64,000 nt of DNA from Tenodera sinensis (GCA_030765045.1 CM060965.1:152128374-152192373), one strand, 5' to 3'; counted from the first letter of the stretch, positions 24,901-39,900 are shown. The notes: generated by a model from the letters alone, not told the origin. A program made the numbers and translations.

Positions 24901-27900
24901 CATTTTCTGACCTAACTCTTTTTTATTATTTTCCAAGTCCTCTCTCACTCCCTCTATTTTCTGACCTATACTCTGACTTAAACTTTGTTCCAGTCTTTCA
25001 AACATCATCATCATTAACCTTTGGTCTTTGCTTATTTCCGCCTGTTCCTCCCCTTCTAATTCTATCTGATAACTAGGCCTATCTGCCCCTTCCCCCACTC
25101 CTGTTTCTATCTCTTTTCGCGACATTTTAATTCCTTTATCTAATTCACTTAATGTTGAAAGTCCTGTTACTTTGCCACTTCTAAGTAGCATTAATAAATG
25201 GAAATAAAATGTATATAAAAAAAAACAAAAAGTTTTGATCCTACTTTCTTTCCTGCTGATTCTTCATCCAGTTATTTACGTCTCCTGGGTAGTTGGCTTC
25301 GCTAGATGATCTCCGGTGTTTTTCCCACGTTGATTCTCCGTGTATCGATGTTTTGTTGATATTAGACGATGGTCTAATGGCGTCTTTCTCCTGCACGATG
25401 AGATAGCGTCATTTTGATGTTTGTCGCACTCGTAATTTTGCATTCCATTCTAAATTCGCGCTCCACGTTGGGCAAGCCATTTGAGGCGGGGGTTTTTTTA
25501 ATTAAAAGATGGTCATATATCAGCGTGAATATAGCAGCAAATGGAGTATTGTTTTTACTAAAAGGTGGAAAGTTTGTTATAGCAGACGCCACTCTTATCT
25601 GCAGGGTTGGCGGTCTAAGAATGGAATGCAAAAGCCAACGTTCTTTTATCACAAACACATTTATTAGTTATTTACACTTCTTTTCACAATTTCAATTAAT
25701 TAACGACTTTTAAATTTCGACAGCGTCTACGCTGGTTAAAAGTTTGGGTGTAATTTACATGTTCACACACCATCAGCAATTATACGACCTCCCACTTTGA
25801 GTTCACAGACGCTAATAAATATAGTACCTAGCGTCCTATGACGCAACACCGCCATTCTTGTGTATTCATCCGCGCAACAGTTCTCATTGGTTGAACTCAA
25901 AGTGACGAGAAGACATTGTCTATTTTGAGTATTATTAAAAAAAATAAGTCCCTGATACACCCAAATTAAAAGAATTAAAAATTTACACACTCTCACAAAA
26001 ATATTTACATGAACAATTTTCTATTAGTCAATATTCTGTCTCAATTATTATCATCTTTTTTTTTTTAATAATCGTTTCAGGCCATCTACAGACCACGTTA
26101 AGCAACCCACTGCATAAATATTCACTTCTTTTCTTTGTCCTTTCTATCTTTCCAATATTTCTTCATCCTGTTACTGTGATTTTTTCTTCTTTCTTCTGTC
26201 CAAATTGTAGTTGTTCTCTTCTTTTTCTTCAACTGGAAATCTTCGAAATGTTGTGTTAACTTTCTTAACTTTGCTCTATCCTGTATTTCTTATGTTAATT
26301 CCATTTCATTTAAGTCTTTCTTTATCTCTTGCCTCCAATGGTTACTATTCTTACTTTCGTATATATACTTTCAAAATTTGTAAGTATTATTATCCATCCT
26401 CATTAAATGGCTGAACCACCTTAGTCTTCTTTTCCCAATTGTATCTGATATCTTTTCATATTCTTTACTTGTATACAGGTCTTCATTTTTCCTGAGTCTT
26501 AAGAGGAAATGGGCCAAGACAACCTTCAAATATACCCGGCCACTTCTAGCGCCCTATCCATCAGTGAAAAATATTGGAGAGCAAGAGGATTAATAACTTC
26601 ATTATCAGAAATCCAGCGTTAGCTAACAATATTTTAACTGAGTCTAAACTCTTTTTCAGTTTGAATTGGACCCAAGATTTTCCTTAAAATTTTTCTTTCC
26701 TTTTCTAATGCTTCTATTTCTCCTGGTTTAAAGGAAAATATACACTCAGTAGCATATAGACATTCTGGTTTGATTACTGTATTATAGTGTCAGATTTTGG
26801 TTTTATTATTTTTTATTTTATTTTTATTTACTTTAAATTAATGCATACTTGAATATGACAGGCATTCAGTCCACGCTCTTAGCCTGTCATATCCACCCAA
26901 CATAATTTCTTGTAAATACATTTTGCTTCTCTATAGCTATTTAACACATAACTATCACAAAATTTTTAATTCTGTTCTCTTTGCACAGACCAATTCCATT
27001 TTTTCTTAACTCTACTTAAAAACTGGCCTAAGTTCCTGACCTTTCTAAAAATCCTCTTAAATGCTGTTATCCTATCTCCCTTCTCCCATTTCTGTCCCAG
27101 AAATTCTTTTCTCCATATGTTCATTCCTTGGCACTCAAAGACTATGTGCTCCAGATCTTCCTTCCTCCTGCAAATAGGACACTGACTCTGAGGCATACCC
27201 TTTCTTAGTCCTCTCAATCCAAACACCAGTTCTTAGCCATGCTATTGCTTCCCTTTGTTCATTGTTTACCTTATCAACATGTTTCCCTTTTCCATGTTTC
27301 CTTCATTGATTTGTAATCTACCAGGGACCTTTTTACTTGTAATGGTGGTTTGTATGACCTAAAGCCACAATACTACTACTGCTACTACTACTACTACTGG
27401 TTGCATACTAAACTTTTAATTTGTTACAGAAACTATGTTACCCGTTGCTATGCAAAATGTGTGGAAACTGTGGATAAGGATCAAGTGGAAATTATACTTA
27501 AAGGAAAAATAACTCGAGCTGCCAATGAGGGCTCATTGTGGATTAAAAATTGGGATGATGAACCACTTCCAAGGTTAGACTGCATAATATTGTTTGTTGA
27601 ATTATGTTAAAAATGGAAAATGTCACTAAAACTGTCTCTAATCTTTCAGCATACACAGTGAGAGGAAATTCATTGAAATCAAAAAGTCTTTCCCTGCATC
27701 TCCTCCTGAAGTCACATGTACAGGTACAAGCCCACAGAAACAACAGTCAAATGGGCGTGGCAAAAAATCTGGTATTTCAGCAGCATTGGGGTCCAGATTA
27801 GGAGTTAGAAGTTACAGGAGAAGGTCACGATCAAGATCTCGCTCAAGATCCCATTCCAGGTCACCATCACGAGCAAGACATAATAGATCAAGGTCTAATG

Positions 27901-30900
27901 AATCACGTAGTCCTGTTCGTCGGCGAAGAAGAAGGTAAAGTTAAGGGTTATGTATCATATCAGCTAAGCTTATAAGAACATTTTAGTTTAATCTAGAAGG
28001 TGAGTCAATAACACTAAACAACATTTACATTACAGGTGCTATCAAATCCACACCAATAGCAGCTATGGAAATACTAACCAACCAATACCCCATTGAATAT
28101 GAAATAGAAAAAGCGGCTCTTATTCAACACGAAAAGTTGATCAGACTCCCATTCAATACCTGACACAAGAGAAATTTTACACATACACTAAAGACTCAGG
28201 AGAGCTTTCTTTCCAAAATTCAAGACATCAAGAAGAATGTATACCTTCCTAATTCAAAGGAAAACTTCATATCTAAAGTCAATCCGACACAAACATTAGA
28301 CATCACATATTATTTACACCTGACAGAAGAAGTTAAGAAAAGTGATACTCCAACTAGTGTTCTAAAATTATTGGCATTAGAGACAATCCATACTAGATTT
28401 CCAGAACACGAATGGCTCCATATTTATACACATGGATCATTAATATCAAACCAAGATGGAGCAGGTGCTGGAGTCACATGTCACCTCTTTTCCTATTACA
28501 AATCTTTAAGTTATGGAACTACTAACTTTGATGGAGAAATTGAAGTAATTCAAATGGCCCTACAAAATCTTTTGTACAGAATTTCACATTTTCAGCAAGC
28601 AGTTATTCTCTCAGATTCCAGGGCAGCAATTATAGCAATTACTTCCAAGTTGTCACCAAAAAACCAAACAATTATAGAATGTTGGAAAATGCTTAGCCAT
28701 CTAACAGCGCTTCAAAAACACCTAGTCTTCCAATAGATACCAGCTCACTGTGGACTGAGTGGTAATGAGAAAGCTGATGGGTACCGGCAATGTGCAGAAA
28801 TCAATAGTTAATCTACCATTTTATGCAGCTAAAAGATTAGTCAACTCTGAATTCAAAAAAAAAATTATTGCAAAATATTACTATGAAAAATCAAAAAATA
28901 AAAGATGGGAACTACCAAACATTCAAACAGTAATTCCTGAGTATCCTCGAAAAACAGCAGTTGCAACCTTCAGGTTGATTACAGGACATGATTGTCTGGC
29001 AAAACATTTAAACAGAATTGGGATATATTCTTCACCACTCTGTCCTCTATGTGATCTGCAAGAGGAAATGGATCGAGACCACCTTCAAATATGCTCGGCC
29101 ACTTCTAATGCCCCATCCATCAGTGAAAAATATTGGAGAGCAAGAGGATTAATGACTTCATTGTCAGAAATCCAGCATTAGCTAACAATAACAACCTTTA
29201 TAATTTTCCGGAACTAAGTATTTAATTTTGACATTCCCCAGAAAGATATTTTCAGCAAGTTCCTTGAACTGTCACCAGAGGAAACATCAGAAGAAGCATC
29301 ACCATCCGCACCATGGAAGTCCAGTCATTGTCCGGTTGATAATGGAGGAAAGTTAGCCTCTGAAACGTGTTCCGGAAAATTATAAATGTGTTTAGTGTTA
29401 TTGACTCGCTTTTTAGATTAAATTGCTTATAACAATACTGTTTTCAAACTTCTAAGAAGGGAAGATAATTATGGGAACATTTTTGGATTTAAGAAACTTC
29501 TTAAATGTTTAAATATGGGGAATGGTTTAGTACTTCATTGTAGTAAGAATAGCACAGAAAATAGTACACAAAGAACACAATAATTTCTTCTACATTTACT
29601 GCACTGAGATTTTTAGTTTCAACTTTTAAGGTAAAAAGGAGTAGGGTTTCTCCCCACTTTTTCTTTTCTTTCTTTCTACCTTGCTAAGATGTTCTGAAAA
29701 AAATAGTCATGTTGATTATACGAGGCCTGATCAACAAAGACTGAGATTGAATTTTTTTCACAGATGTTTATTACTCCAATTCAATGTTTACATGATCTTT
29801 TTCAAAGTAGTCCCGTCCTACTTCAATGCACTTTTTATAGCGTCTCTGCCAGTCCTTGAACATGTGCTGCAGACCATTCTTTGTCAGGTCCTTGAGAATC
29901 GCCTCACTTTTCTTGAGCACTGCTTCAGAGTTCCCAAATTAAATACCCCTAAGCTTTGCTTTTAGTGATGGAAATAAAAAACAGTCACAGGGTGCAAGAT
30001 CAGTGCTATAAGGTGGATGTGGTACACAGGTAATGTTGAATCGAGCCAGAAACTGCATGACTTGATTTGCGCCGTGAGGCCGTGCATTATCATGATGAAG
30101 TCGCCACCCAGTCCGAGAAAGCTCTGGTCGTTTCTTTGCAATGTGCTTCCTCGATGTAGCCAATACTGACGTGCAGTGTGCTGCTGTAACAGTAGTGTGA
30201 GGAGGAACTGCATGGTGGTAAATCATTCCATTACAGTCACCATCTCTTTTCCTGCAGATGGAACAACTTTTGCCTTTTTTGGTATTGGAGAACCTGGCGA
30301 TTTCCACGCTGTACTGGCTTGTTTTCCTTTAGGATCATAATGATGCAGCTATGACTCAGCACCAGTGATAATCGATTTAAAAAATGCATCCCCTCCATCA
30401 GCAAAGAGATGCAGCACCTCACGACTTGTCTCCATTCGCACAGCCTTTTGTTCGGGAGTCAACAAACATGGCACCCAACAAGCACAAACTCGGTCTTATG
30501 GAGATGCTCGTGCATAATTGTAAACACACTGCCATATGAAATTCTCAACATTTCACTGAGGTTATGTAATGTTATACTCAGATCCTCTCGGACAATCACA
30601 GCAGCTGTGTTGTTGACTTCAGTCGCAGCAGAAGCCAAAACACCAGGCCCACCTTGCTTAACACTGACAAGTTGGCCTTCTTTGAAGTCCTTGAACCACC
30701 TGAACACTGCTGCATGAGTAGTGCTTCAGCTTTTCATAAGTTTCGGTGGCTGTATGGTTTAAACAAAAACAGAATTTGATTGCGCTGTGCTGCTCCTCTC
30801 GCGTCACCTCCATTGTCTGGTATGCGAAATGCACATAAGGTCTACAAAATAGAGCATTATTACCAGCCTACCAATAAGAGAGTGCTGCCGCCTACCGACA

Positions 30901-33900
30901 TACATAAAAACCTGCTCTTTTCAAATATTTATGTTACAAATATGAAACTATCACGGAAGCCACAGGAAAAAATCAGTCTGTCTTTGTTGATCAGCCCTCG
31001 TACATGGAGACTTAAACAACATACACAAGTTGCTGTTTGTAGAGCCATGGTTTTTCAACAGCAGCACTATTTTGGTAAGGTTTTTGAGGTGTTGCACTGT
31101 AGCATTTAAATGACAGTAAGTAATATTTAATGAATGTGACAGAGGTCTGAAGAGTAAGAGGGGGGCTTTAATACTTTACAAATTTACTGTTGGTGTTTTT
31201 AAATACACAAGCCGTGTGTGTGCAATATTTGAGAGGTAGAATTTTATCAGTTCCAATTCTACCTCTCTGGCTGTTATATTGTTTATAATTTAAGTAATTG
31301 TTCAATGAATGCGACTATTAACATATATAATTTTATACAGTGGTAGCTCTTCAAGCAGTGATGATAATTTCAAACCTCTGAGGGTGACAAAAGGCAGAGG
31401 TGGAGGAAGAGTTGCAGATAGGCTTACTCTTAAGGGACGCAACGGAAATAAAGCTAAGGGCAAAGGCAAACAAAATAACAAAGGGTAAGTAAAAGTTCAT
31501 TACAATCTAGCAAATTTATTCATTATGTTGTAGTTTCTTATTTTATGGTGGTAATTTATTTCTATAGTGCTGCCAAAATAAGAAAGCCACATGAAATACA
31601 CAAACCCTTGTGGTTGTAAGCATGTCACCACAGTGAATGCTCTGATGGGTTCTTGATCGCAGCACGATAAGGAGGAAAAGCAAATAGATGCACAACTTTG
31701 AAATGCTACTACTGTATAAAATCTGTTCATAATTATGGTTAGTGTTTCCCTTGTAGCATACTACGTTTACAAGTTTTATTTGGGAATAGGAAAAGCCCCA
31801 CTGACTAAGAATCGAGTCATTTTAAATTATGAACACCTGAGCAGAGTATGCGACAGCCAGTAAGGAATATGGTGGCTAACATGTGAATTGTGATAACATG
31901 ACTGCGCAAAAAATGAATGCCGAGGGTTAGAAAACATGCGATAAACAATGATGAAAAACACATGTTAAATGTATTTCACAGGCTAATGGAGCACCATCTA
32001 TGTGTACTTGTGAATGATTTAGTAAAATTAACCTCAGAATATACTGGTTTAGCAGAAACCAGTATTATGCCTGTTTGCAAGGAGTTCAAAGAAACTGGCT
32101 ATGTTAAAACTTTGTACAAAGAAGAAGAAACCAAAAACCATGTTAAGTAGACAATTTTGTGAAGTGTACAATTTGCTCTAAAGTGCGTATAAGTTCTTTT
32201 TTGAAAACGAACCACCAGTCTAATGTGTAAGTATACCCGTATGTGTGTAATAAATGTTTATAACTTCTTATTGTTAGGTTTAATAGGCACTATACAATGC
32301 ATAGGCATGGAAATTAAAACTGCTGCTTTAAATGGAAGCTATTTAAGCAGATATTATAATTCTCTCACATAACACAAATGACAAATATCTCATTACCGAC
32401 AGCTGGTGACCTTACCCACGTTTCCCCACGTGCTGTGCGGACTAATACATTAGCTGTGTTGATGTTAAATGGCTTCTTAGGCTAGCTAGCTTCTTTTCAA
32501 ACCCGCTTATGAATCCTCTGAACAATAACGTTATAGTTTTACACAATTTTGCGATATTTCATTATTTATTTATTTATGCCAACAAACTTACTGTTGGTGT
32601 TTTTAAACACACAAGCCGTGTGTGGGCAATGTTTGAGAGGTAAAACTGGAACTTAAAAATTCAATGCCACAGCTGGGATTTGAACCACAGACCTTCCATT
32701 TACCAGGCAGGTGCTCTAACCATTGAGCTACTGTGACAACCTGCCAGAATGGCATTGAATTCTCAAACCATTCTGGCAGGTTGTCACAGTAGCTCAATGG
32801 TTAGAGCACCTGCCTGGTAAATGGAAGGTCTGTGGTTCAAATCCCAGCTGTGGCATTGAATTTTTAAGTTCCAGTTCTACCTCTCAGACATTTCATTATT
32901 CCACTTAACATATACAAAGTGATCTAAATCAAGCAAATTGACAAATAAGCCCTAGCCCATCAGTTCTATTCAACTCACCACGCCATAAAACAGGGTATAA
33001 AATTATTAAAACTTGTAAAAACTACAGCTAAACTGGTAATTTGGGAAAAAATACACATAAAGAAAATGTTCACCTAGCCATGAATTTTGAAATACCACAA
33101 GCAGATGACATCCTGAAGTTTACATCCAGCAACCCAGATAGCAGTACAGTCAAAACCACAACAGATTCTTCCTCTTTATGCGCTAATTCAGAAACTGTTG
33201 ATAACAAAGACAGTGGTTTTCGAAACCAGTCTGGATAAAAAGTAAGTTTGGTAAGTGAAGCTAAAAGTGTCTATAGGTCTACTCAAGTAATTTTACAAAT
33301 AATGACACTTCATTGTTTCAATATACTCATTTTCTTTGTGCAGCAAACAATGTCTTTGAACTGTGAAGTTGGGTAGATTGTAGAATGCAGATTGTATTTT
33401 CTTGTGGTCTTCGAGTGACAATTTCAAGACATCTAAATCTACGAGGGGCATCTCGAAAGTAAGTTACACTATTTTTTTAAATCCACACGGTAGGCAGGAA
33501 AAGTCCAAGTCCCGAGGAATATAGGTGTAGTAGCAGCACTGTGACATTCCTAGGCACCTATGTTTGCTGCTTGGACATTAAAATGGCAGTAACAATGGAG
33601 ACTCCACTTGTTCCTACTGCCGATTGCGAAGTTTGGCTGTAATCAGTTTTTGACGGAAAAAAATAAATGTGCGACTGAAATTCATCGCAAGTTGTGCAGT
33701 GTTTATGGTAAAGACGTTATGTCAAGACCAATGGTTTCTTGTTGGCGCCAATTGTTCATTGAAGGGAGAACAACATTACACGATGAGCAACGAAGCGGCC
33801 AGCCCTCCACTTCCCGCACTCCAGATATTGTTGGCGAGATTCGAGGAGTCATAGACACCAATCAGCACCTTACACTAGATGCAGTTTTGTTTGAATTTCC

Positions 33901-36900
33901 TCCTTATATTGAAATAAGCTGTGCATCACTTCACAGGATTATTTCTGAGGATCTGTGTCTATCAGAAGTGTGTGCAAGATGCATTCCTTGCATGCTTTCA
34001 GAACAGCACAAGGAGCAGAGAGTTGACAACACATTGCAATTTTTTGAGGATGAGGGAGATGGTTTCGGTCATTCACCATATTCACCTGACCTAGCACCGA
34101 GTGATTATCATCTTTTTCCGGAGCTGCAGCAACATATTGGGGGAAGGCACTTTGTAAATGACGAGGAACTAAAACAAGTAGAAAGATAACTAGCCAGTTT
34201 GGCAGGAGAGTGGTTTGACACTGGATTTAAAAAACTGTTACAAAGGTACCAAAACTGTATTGAGGTTCAAAGAAATGATGTGGAAAAATAGGTACTGAAT
34301 GTAGCTTTCAAAATATACCCTCTTTAAAATATTTAAACATTTTTGTTATTTTTTTAAAAAATAGTGTAACTTACTTTTGAGACCCCCCTCATACAATTGC
34401 ATGGAGGTAGGTCCTTAATTAGTACAGCATGTAACACACTTTTGAGACCTACATATTCTTTCCCTTGATGTTTCTTGCCCATTTTTCTAGATCCTGCATA
34501 TGTTTTCTTTCCCGGAGAACTATTGTTTCCCTATTTTGGCCTACTTCATTGTCTTCTTGCTGATTAACTGATAGGTTTTGTTTTGAGGTTCCTGGTTTTG
34601 AGAAATGAGAATTACATACTTCTGAAGCTTCTTCTGTCACATTTAAAGGAGAACCACAATCTAAACTGAAGATTGAAATTTTTGTTCAGCACACATGGTA
34701 AAGGTTATATTGATGGTGTTGAAAATATTTTATAATATTATTTGGTTCACATATTAAATAACTCACATCAACGTAAGAAAAATTACTTATTTGCTACATT
34801 TGCACTTTTCTATCCATTGCATAACAGAAAATGCAAGACATGGTTTTCATACATGGAGGTTTGCTATCTGAAGTGGACCTTTAATGTGCTGCCATCTCTG
34901 GATCTTCTATTTAACTAACTCTACAACAGTCAAAATTTGAGGGATGACAAATGACAGTTTCAATATTACATTAATAATATTGTGCATGGTGCTACAGAAT
35001 TAGGACTTTTAAGTTTTTACATTTGTCAACAAAAATTAACACCCCTAATCATCAACATTTTCTGGTTATTCTAATAGGAGTGTAACCAGAAAAAGCATAT
35101 CTTTATTAGAGAGAATTGCTTTAAAATGATAAGATGATATTGGAAAAGAAACACTGTAGTATGAAAGAATTATAATTGTTATTAAAGGTATCACCTTATT
35201 AACTGCCGTTGACTCATGATCCAATTGAACTTAGCGTCTTTTAAGGGGTAGATTTCCATTCTGACAAATATTTTGCTATATCATGTATTTGCTATTACAA
35301 TAAAGTATTCCTCCACAATCCGTACTGAACTCCACCTCTAGTATGCTATTGGTTAAAATAATATCTGCATGTGTACACACAAACAATGCAAAATTTCACC
35401 TCATTCAAATAACCTGAATTTAACCTCTTGAGCGATGGCCGTTTAAAACGTCCGCGAACCGAGAACTGCTACCCAGTATTCAGCGCAGGGCATTTAAAAT
35501 GTGTCGTTTATACACAGCTGTATTTTGTGTAAATATTAAGTTATTTTAATGAAACAAAAACTGGTATAAAACTCATTATTTGCAGAATAAATGTACATCA
35601 TCAGCAAAGTTGAGTTGTATTTACAAAATGTTGAAATGGCACAATTTTGTTTCACTGTGGTGAAAAGTCAACTTTGCTCTGTCGAACGCATCTAATATAA
35701 GTTCTCGGAAAGAAACAGTAAAGAAACACCCATTGTATGTGTGGCTTATGCGTCAGCATACTGTGTAATAAAGCCCTACTGTATGCGTGGTCTCTTGAGT
35801 CATCAGAATAGAGCAACATTGCAACTTTTGCTTACGCGAGTTTCGTAACTTAGTAGAGTCCGTGTCTTTCTTTGTTGAAATACATACGTATACTTTCCTG
35901 CTTGTAGCTGAAGGGAGAAGTGGTATAAAAAGGTGTTTTTGCACCAACTGGATATACCCATATACAATTGTTTGGTGATTTGGACAGCTCTCTAAACCCA
36001 CACAGGACAATGACCGACCTTGACTTCCTACTATAAATAGCTCGCAGCCTAATTGAACAATACCACGTTGGGGGTTGAAAATCCAAAACCCCTGCACCCC
36101 TCAGACTTCAAGGAAAACATTATCCTAAAAGGATACCACCAACAGTAAAGAAGTTCCGCCCATCTCGAAAGTGTTTCTTGTGCCGCAAGAAGGGAATTCG
36201 CGAATGTGGAGATGTACCTACCCTTATGTGTTTATCCCTGATTTCACGTCCATATCCCTCAAGAGGTTAACTGCTACCTTTGTCGTTACATCAACAATTG
36301 CTTTGTTGAACATCTAAGAACTATTGTTTTTCCTGTAATCACATTGTAATGAACCTCAAAGCCTATCTCCTGAAGAAGAGAGTACAAGCTAGGCCTCTTA
36401 AAGTTAGGCAAATCTTTGTCACTATTAACTCCATGCAACACTTTATGGCAGGGGACTCAGTTTGAAGGGAAAAAAAATCACACACTTAACATCTCACAGC
36501 TGCTTTTGCAAATTCATCACATTGCCCTAACCCGGCCACTCATGCTTCAGTTTCTCCCTGACATTGTTATTGTCCCTGAAAAAGCTTGCTCTTGTCATAC
36601 TATAAACTGCTCACATTGACACTCCAGTAAATTCTAATATTGCTTTACCAGATTGTTTATAGCCATGGTAGGATATCTCTGCAAAAACTTATTGAATACG
36701 TTCAATATAATAACTTTTCTACCACTCTTAAAAGGCTTTCCTCGCATGTGTTTAACAAAACCATTTGTACCCGATCTTGATTCCATTTTGCATGTTAAGA
36801 TGGAACTGAGGCAACAGACAAATGCTATGGATGACCATGAGGTGTTCAGAATAAGAGAACTCAATTTTCTGCAGTTAGAGATTAAGTATAAAGTGTATTA

Positions 36901-39900
36901 TTGCAGTATATTACATTGTCATATTCTATATTATGACAATGCAAATGCTTTATAGAAAGCAGGTAAAGCAAAAAGCTTAATAAACCGTGGAACTTATTAT
37001 GGAAGAATGTGGGAATATTAAAATGCGCCAGCCAATGAGGTTCATTTTTGCCATGCGTTTCTACTTACATTTACTTTATTTTTACAGTAAATAGATGATA
37101 CTTATAGTACAAAGGTTGAAACTTCTATTTAAACATACTTTTTTTTCCTCCTCTGCCTCTCTCTCCAGCAGTAAGTCACACTTCTATTCAGAGTTTGGTA
37201 TGCATAATGAAGAGCTAGGGAACTCGGAACGACTCCAGCAGCGTGCAGCAAGGTTTAGCTCAGGTAACAAAAGTAGTCCAGGAGTCACCATGCCACAGAG
37301 AAGAAAGAAACCATTGAGTTTGGTCACAACTGTCAACAACATGTCCATTCAAGAAGATCTTAATGGCGACATAGACTGGTCAGAGTTCCATGTGGTTGGG
37401 ACATGCCAAGATCTAGAGAAGCCATACTTGCGCCTTACATCAGTAAGTACAAAAATTGGTTTAAAGCAAAATTGCAATGCATTTTCTGTTTATTTTGTTA
37501 AAAGTTTGAATTTTAACAGAAAAAGCTTCTATAAACAGTCTTAACATAGATCTGGCCATAGATTGTAATAATGCAAAGATGTTATGACTTAGGTCATTTT
37601 CTCTCCATCCTCTCTTTTTCGTTAACATATCAAAAGCTTGGGCTATTGGTGTAATCAATAAATAGTGCAGTTTTAATTTAGGATAAATAAAATGGACCTT
37701 AATTCAAGGAAAAATTGAATCTATTAACAGTGAAACAACAGTATCTAAAATAAGAACAAATTAGGAACTAAAAGCTTCACTTATCTTAGTAATATTGTAA
37801 GTTCTTCAAACTGACTAGTTTGGAGTTGTATCCAACTTATTTTCAAAGCTATCCAAACAAGTTACCACAGTTACCAATGCTCAACTAAAAGATCTGTTTG
37901 TTGCCAACGTCTGAAAACAAAAACCTATAAATACAATCTATTGGTGGTATTTCAAAATTCATAACAAGGTTCCTGTTTATGGAAATAAATACATTTTCCT
38001 AAACCATTAAATCCAGAGGTCCGTTTAATTGTTTTAATAATTGTTGTTAGCTAATGGTGGATTTCTGACAATGCAGTCATTAATCCTCTTGGTCTCCAAT
38101 ATTTTTCACTGATGGATGTGGCGTTGGAAGTGGCCGGGAATATTTGAAGGTGGTCTTGGTCCATTTCCTCTTGCAGATCACATAGAGGACAGACTGGTTA
38201 ATATATCCCAATTCTGTTCAAATGTTTTGCCAGACAATCATGTCCTAATAATAATGTTTTAATAATTTAACCTCTGGATGAGACCTTCCTTCTGTACCAG
38301 AAGTGTTATGCTGGCTAGACTAACACTCCTAAATCAGGGGTGGTAGCGAAGTTTCTAGCTATCTAGCAGCTGAGACACCCACATTGCCTTGAGTGATGTG
38401 CGGTTCACCCCTCGAATATAGGGGCAGTAGTTTGCCACTCAAAGAATGTGTCAGCAGTGGGGCTAATTGCTGATGTCCATCTTATTTATACTGCCAATTG
38501 ATGATGCTATTTTTCCCACCTTAGTTTATGCTCACACTGTAATTGACTGGATATCTTGGCTTTGTATGGAACATCTGCTCCCATATGTTTACATGGCATA
38601 TTCAGACTTTCTGGATCTGTCTTGCCTTCTGGTCTTTCTTGAATCTCTTTGCCTCTCTTGCTCCACCACCACTCTAGGTCCTTTTACCTGCTCCCTGTGT
38701 CTGGAACAAGTCGGTGATATCTTTTCATGCTACAGGTGAGCTTAATGCAACTGATTGCACCCAACCATTCATTTTAGTACAGCTAGCTCGCTTTGTATAC
38801 CTTTAGATTTATCATGTTTTATTTATATATAATTTTACATTGATATGGTAAAATTCACATTAATTACCTTTGTATAATATTTTACATTGGTATGCTAATG
38901 TCCACCATTAATGTAGTAGATTCACAACCAGAATTAGCTCATAAATTAACATATTAGGTTTTATTTCCTTCCACTGTGGAAGTATATAGCTGGCATAAAC
39001 AGGATAAATCGTATACAATGGGCCATATTTGAAGGTGATTTGCATAAACGTTGGTGTATTTAAGGAAATGATGCTATTGTAGAAACTTAACTATTTTAGG
39101 ATAATAACACTTTTTCTGTCTTCCATTTTCTTTCTCCAGGCTCCTGATTCATCTCTAGTTCGTCCTGTAGAAGTTCTGAAGAACTCCATAAAACGAGTGA
39201 AGGAGCGCTGGGTTGAAACTCAGGACTACCGTTATGCCTGTGATCAGATGAAGTCCATAAGGCAGGATCTGACTGTAAGGGCTCAAAATTTTAATTGTAC
39301 TTTGTAGAAGTCAGTTCCTTTGTTGTTAAAACATTCATAATGGATTATAAGTGCTGAGGCTTTCACGGCCGGCGTTGTCAACTACGAGAGGCGTCTCAAA
39401 AGTAACTTGCACAATTTTTTTAAAAAATAACAAAACATTTAAATATTTTAAAAAGGGTATATTTTGAAAGCTACATTCAGTACCTATCTTTCCACATAAT
39501 TTCCTTGAACCTAAATACATTTTTGATACCGTGGTAACAGTTTTTTTAACCTAATGTCAAACTACTCTCCCGCCAAACTGGATAGCCATCTTTCCACTTC
39601 TTGTTTCAGTTCCTCGTCATTTACGAAGCGCCTTCCCCCAAGATACGGGCAGCGTGCGGGAGTGTGTTATCGTGGACCAGAAAAACTGTTTTGCTCAACT
39701 TTCCCTTCCTTTTGTTTTGTATGGCTCTTTTGAGTTTTCTCAGCACCTCACAATAGCGAGCAGCTGTCATCGTGGTCCCATGGAGCAGGTAATCGATTAA
39801 CAGTACTCCCTTAGAGTCCCAGAATATCGTTGTGATGACCTTGACAGCCGGTGCAACAACTTTTGCCTTTTTTTGGAGTTGCCTCATCCATTCGTTTCCA

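Larger units (their letters stand above)
20811..26043 (-). mobile_element. Ty3/Gypsy copy 2, gag-only, identical LTRs
   Basis: 5233 bp between two 562-bp LTRs in which I see no difference. Termini are TG...CA. Flanking duplication is probably 4 bp, ATTA (20807-20810 and 26044-26047), though it lies in ATT-rich DNA. In element order: 5' LTR 26043-25482, candidate primer site tggcttgcccaacgtgg starting 3 nt after the LTR, gag 25191-23089, a scrap of pol 3' end, a long 3' region like copy 1, and 3' LTR 21372-20811. The RT, RNase H and integrase are missing, so it cannot move alone. It sits antisense in LENG8, 54 bp after the exon 3 donor. Confidence 0.95.

Noticed and set aside
20811..26043. Ectopic recombination or assembly duplication as the reason for identical LTRs
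   Set aside because: Outside the LTRs the flanks differ and a short duplication (ATTA) is present, so a simple recent insertion fits better, though an assembly artefact cannot be fully excluded by reading.
35753..36097. 114-codon minus frame as a host gene
   Set aside because: Antisense to the piggyBac-B derivative and repeated at 51518-51811 with the other derivative.
38467..38739. 90-codon hydrophobic open frame
   Set aside because: No homology recognised, Ser/Leu/Cys-rich by base composition, and no conserved start or partner exon.
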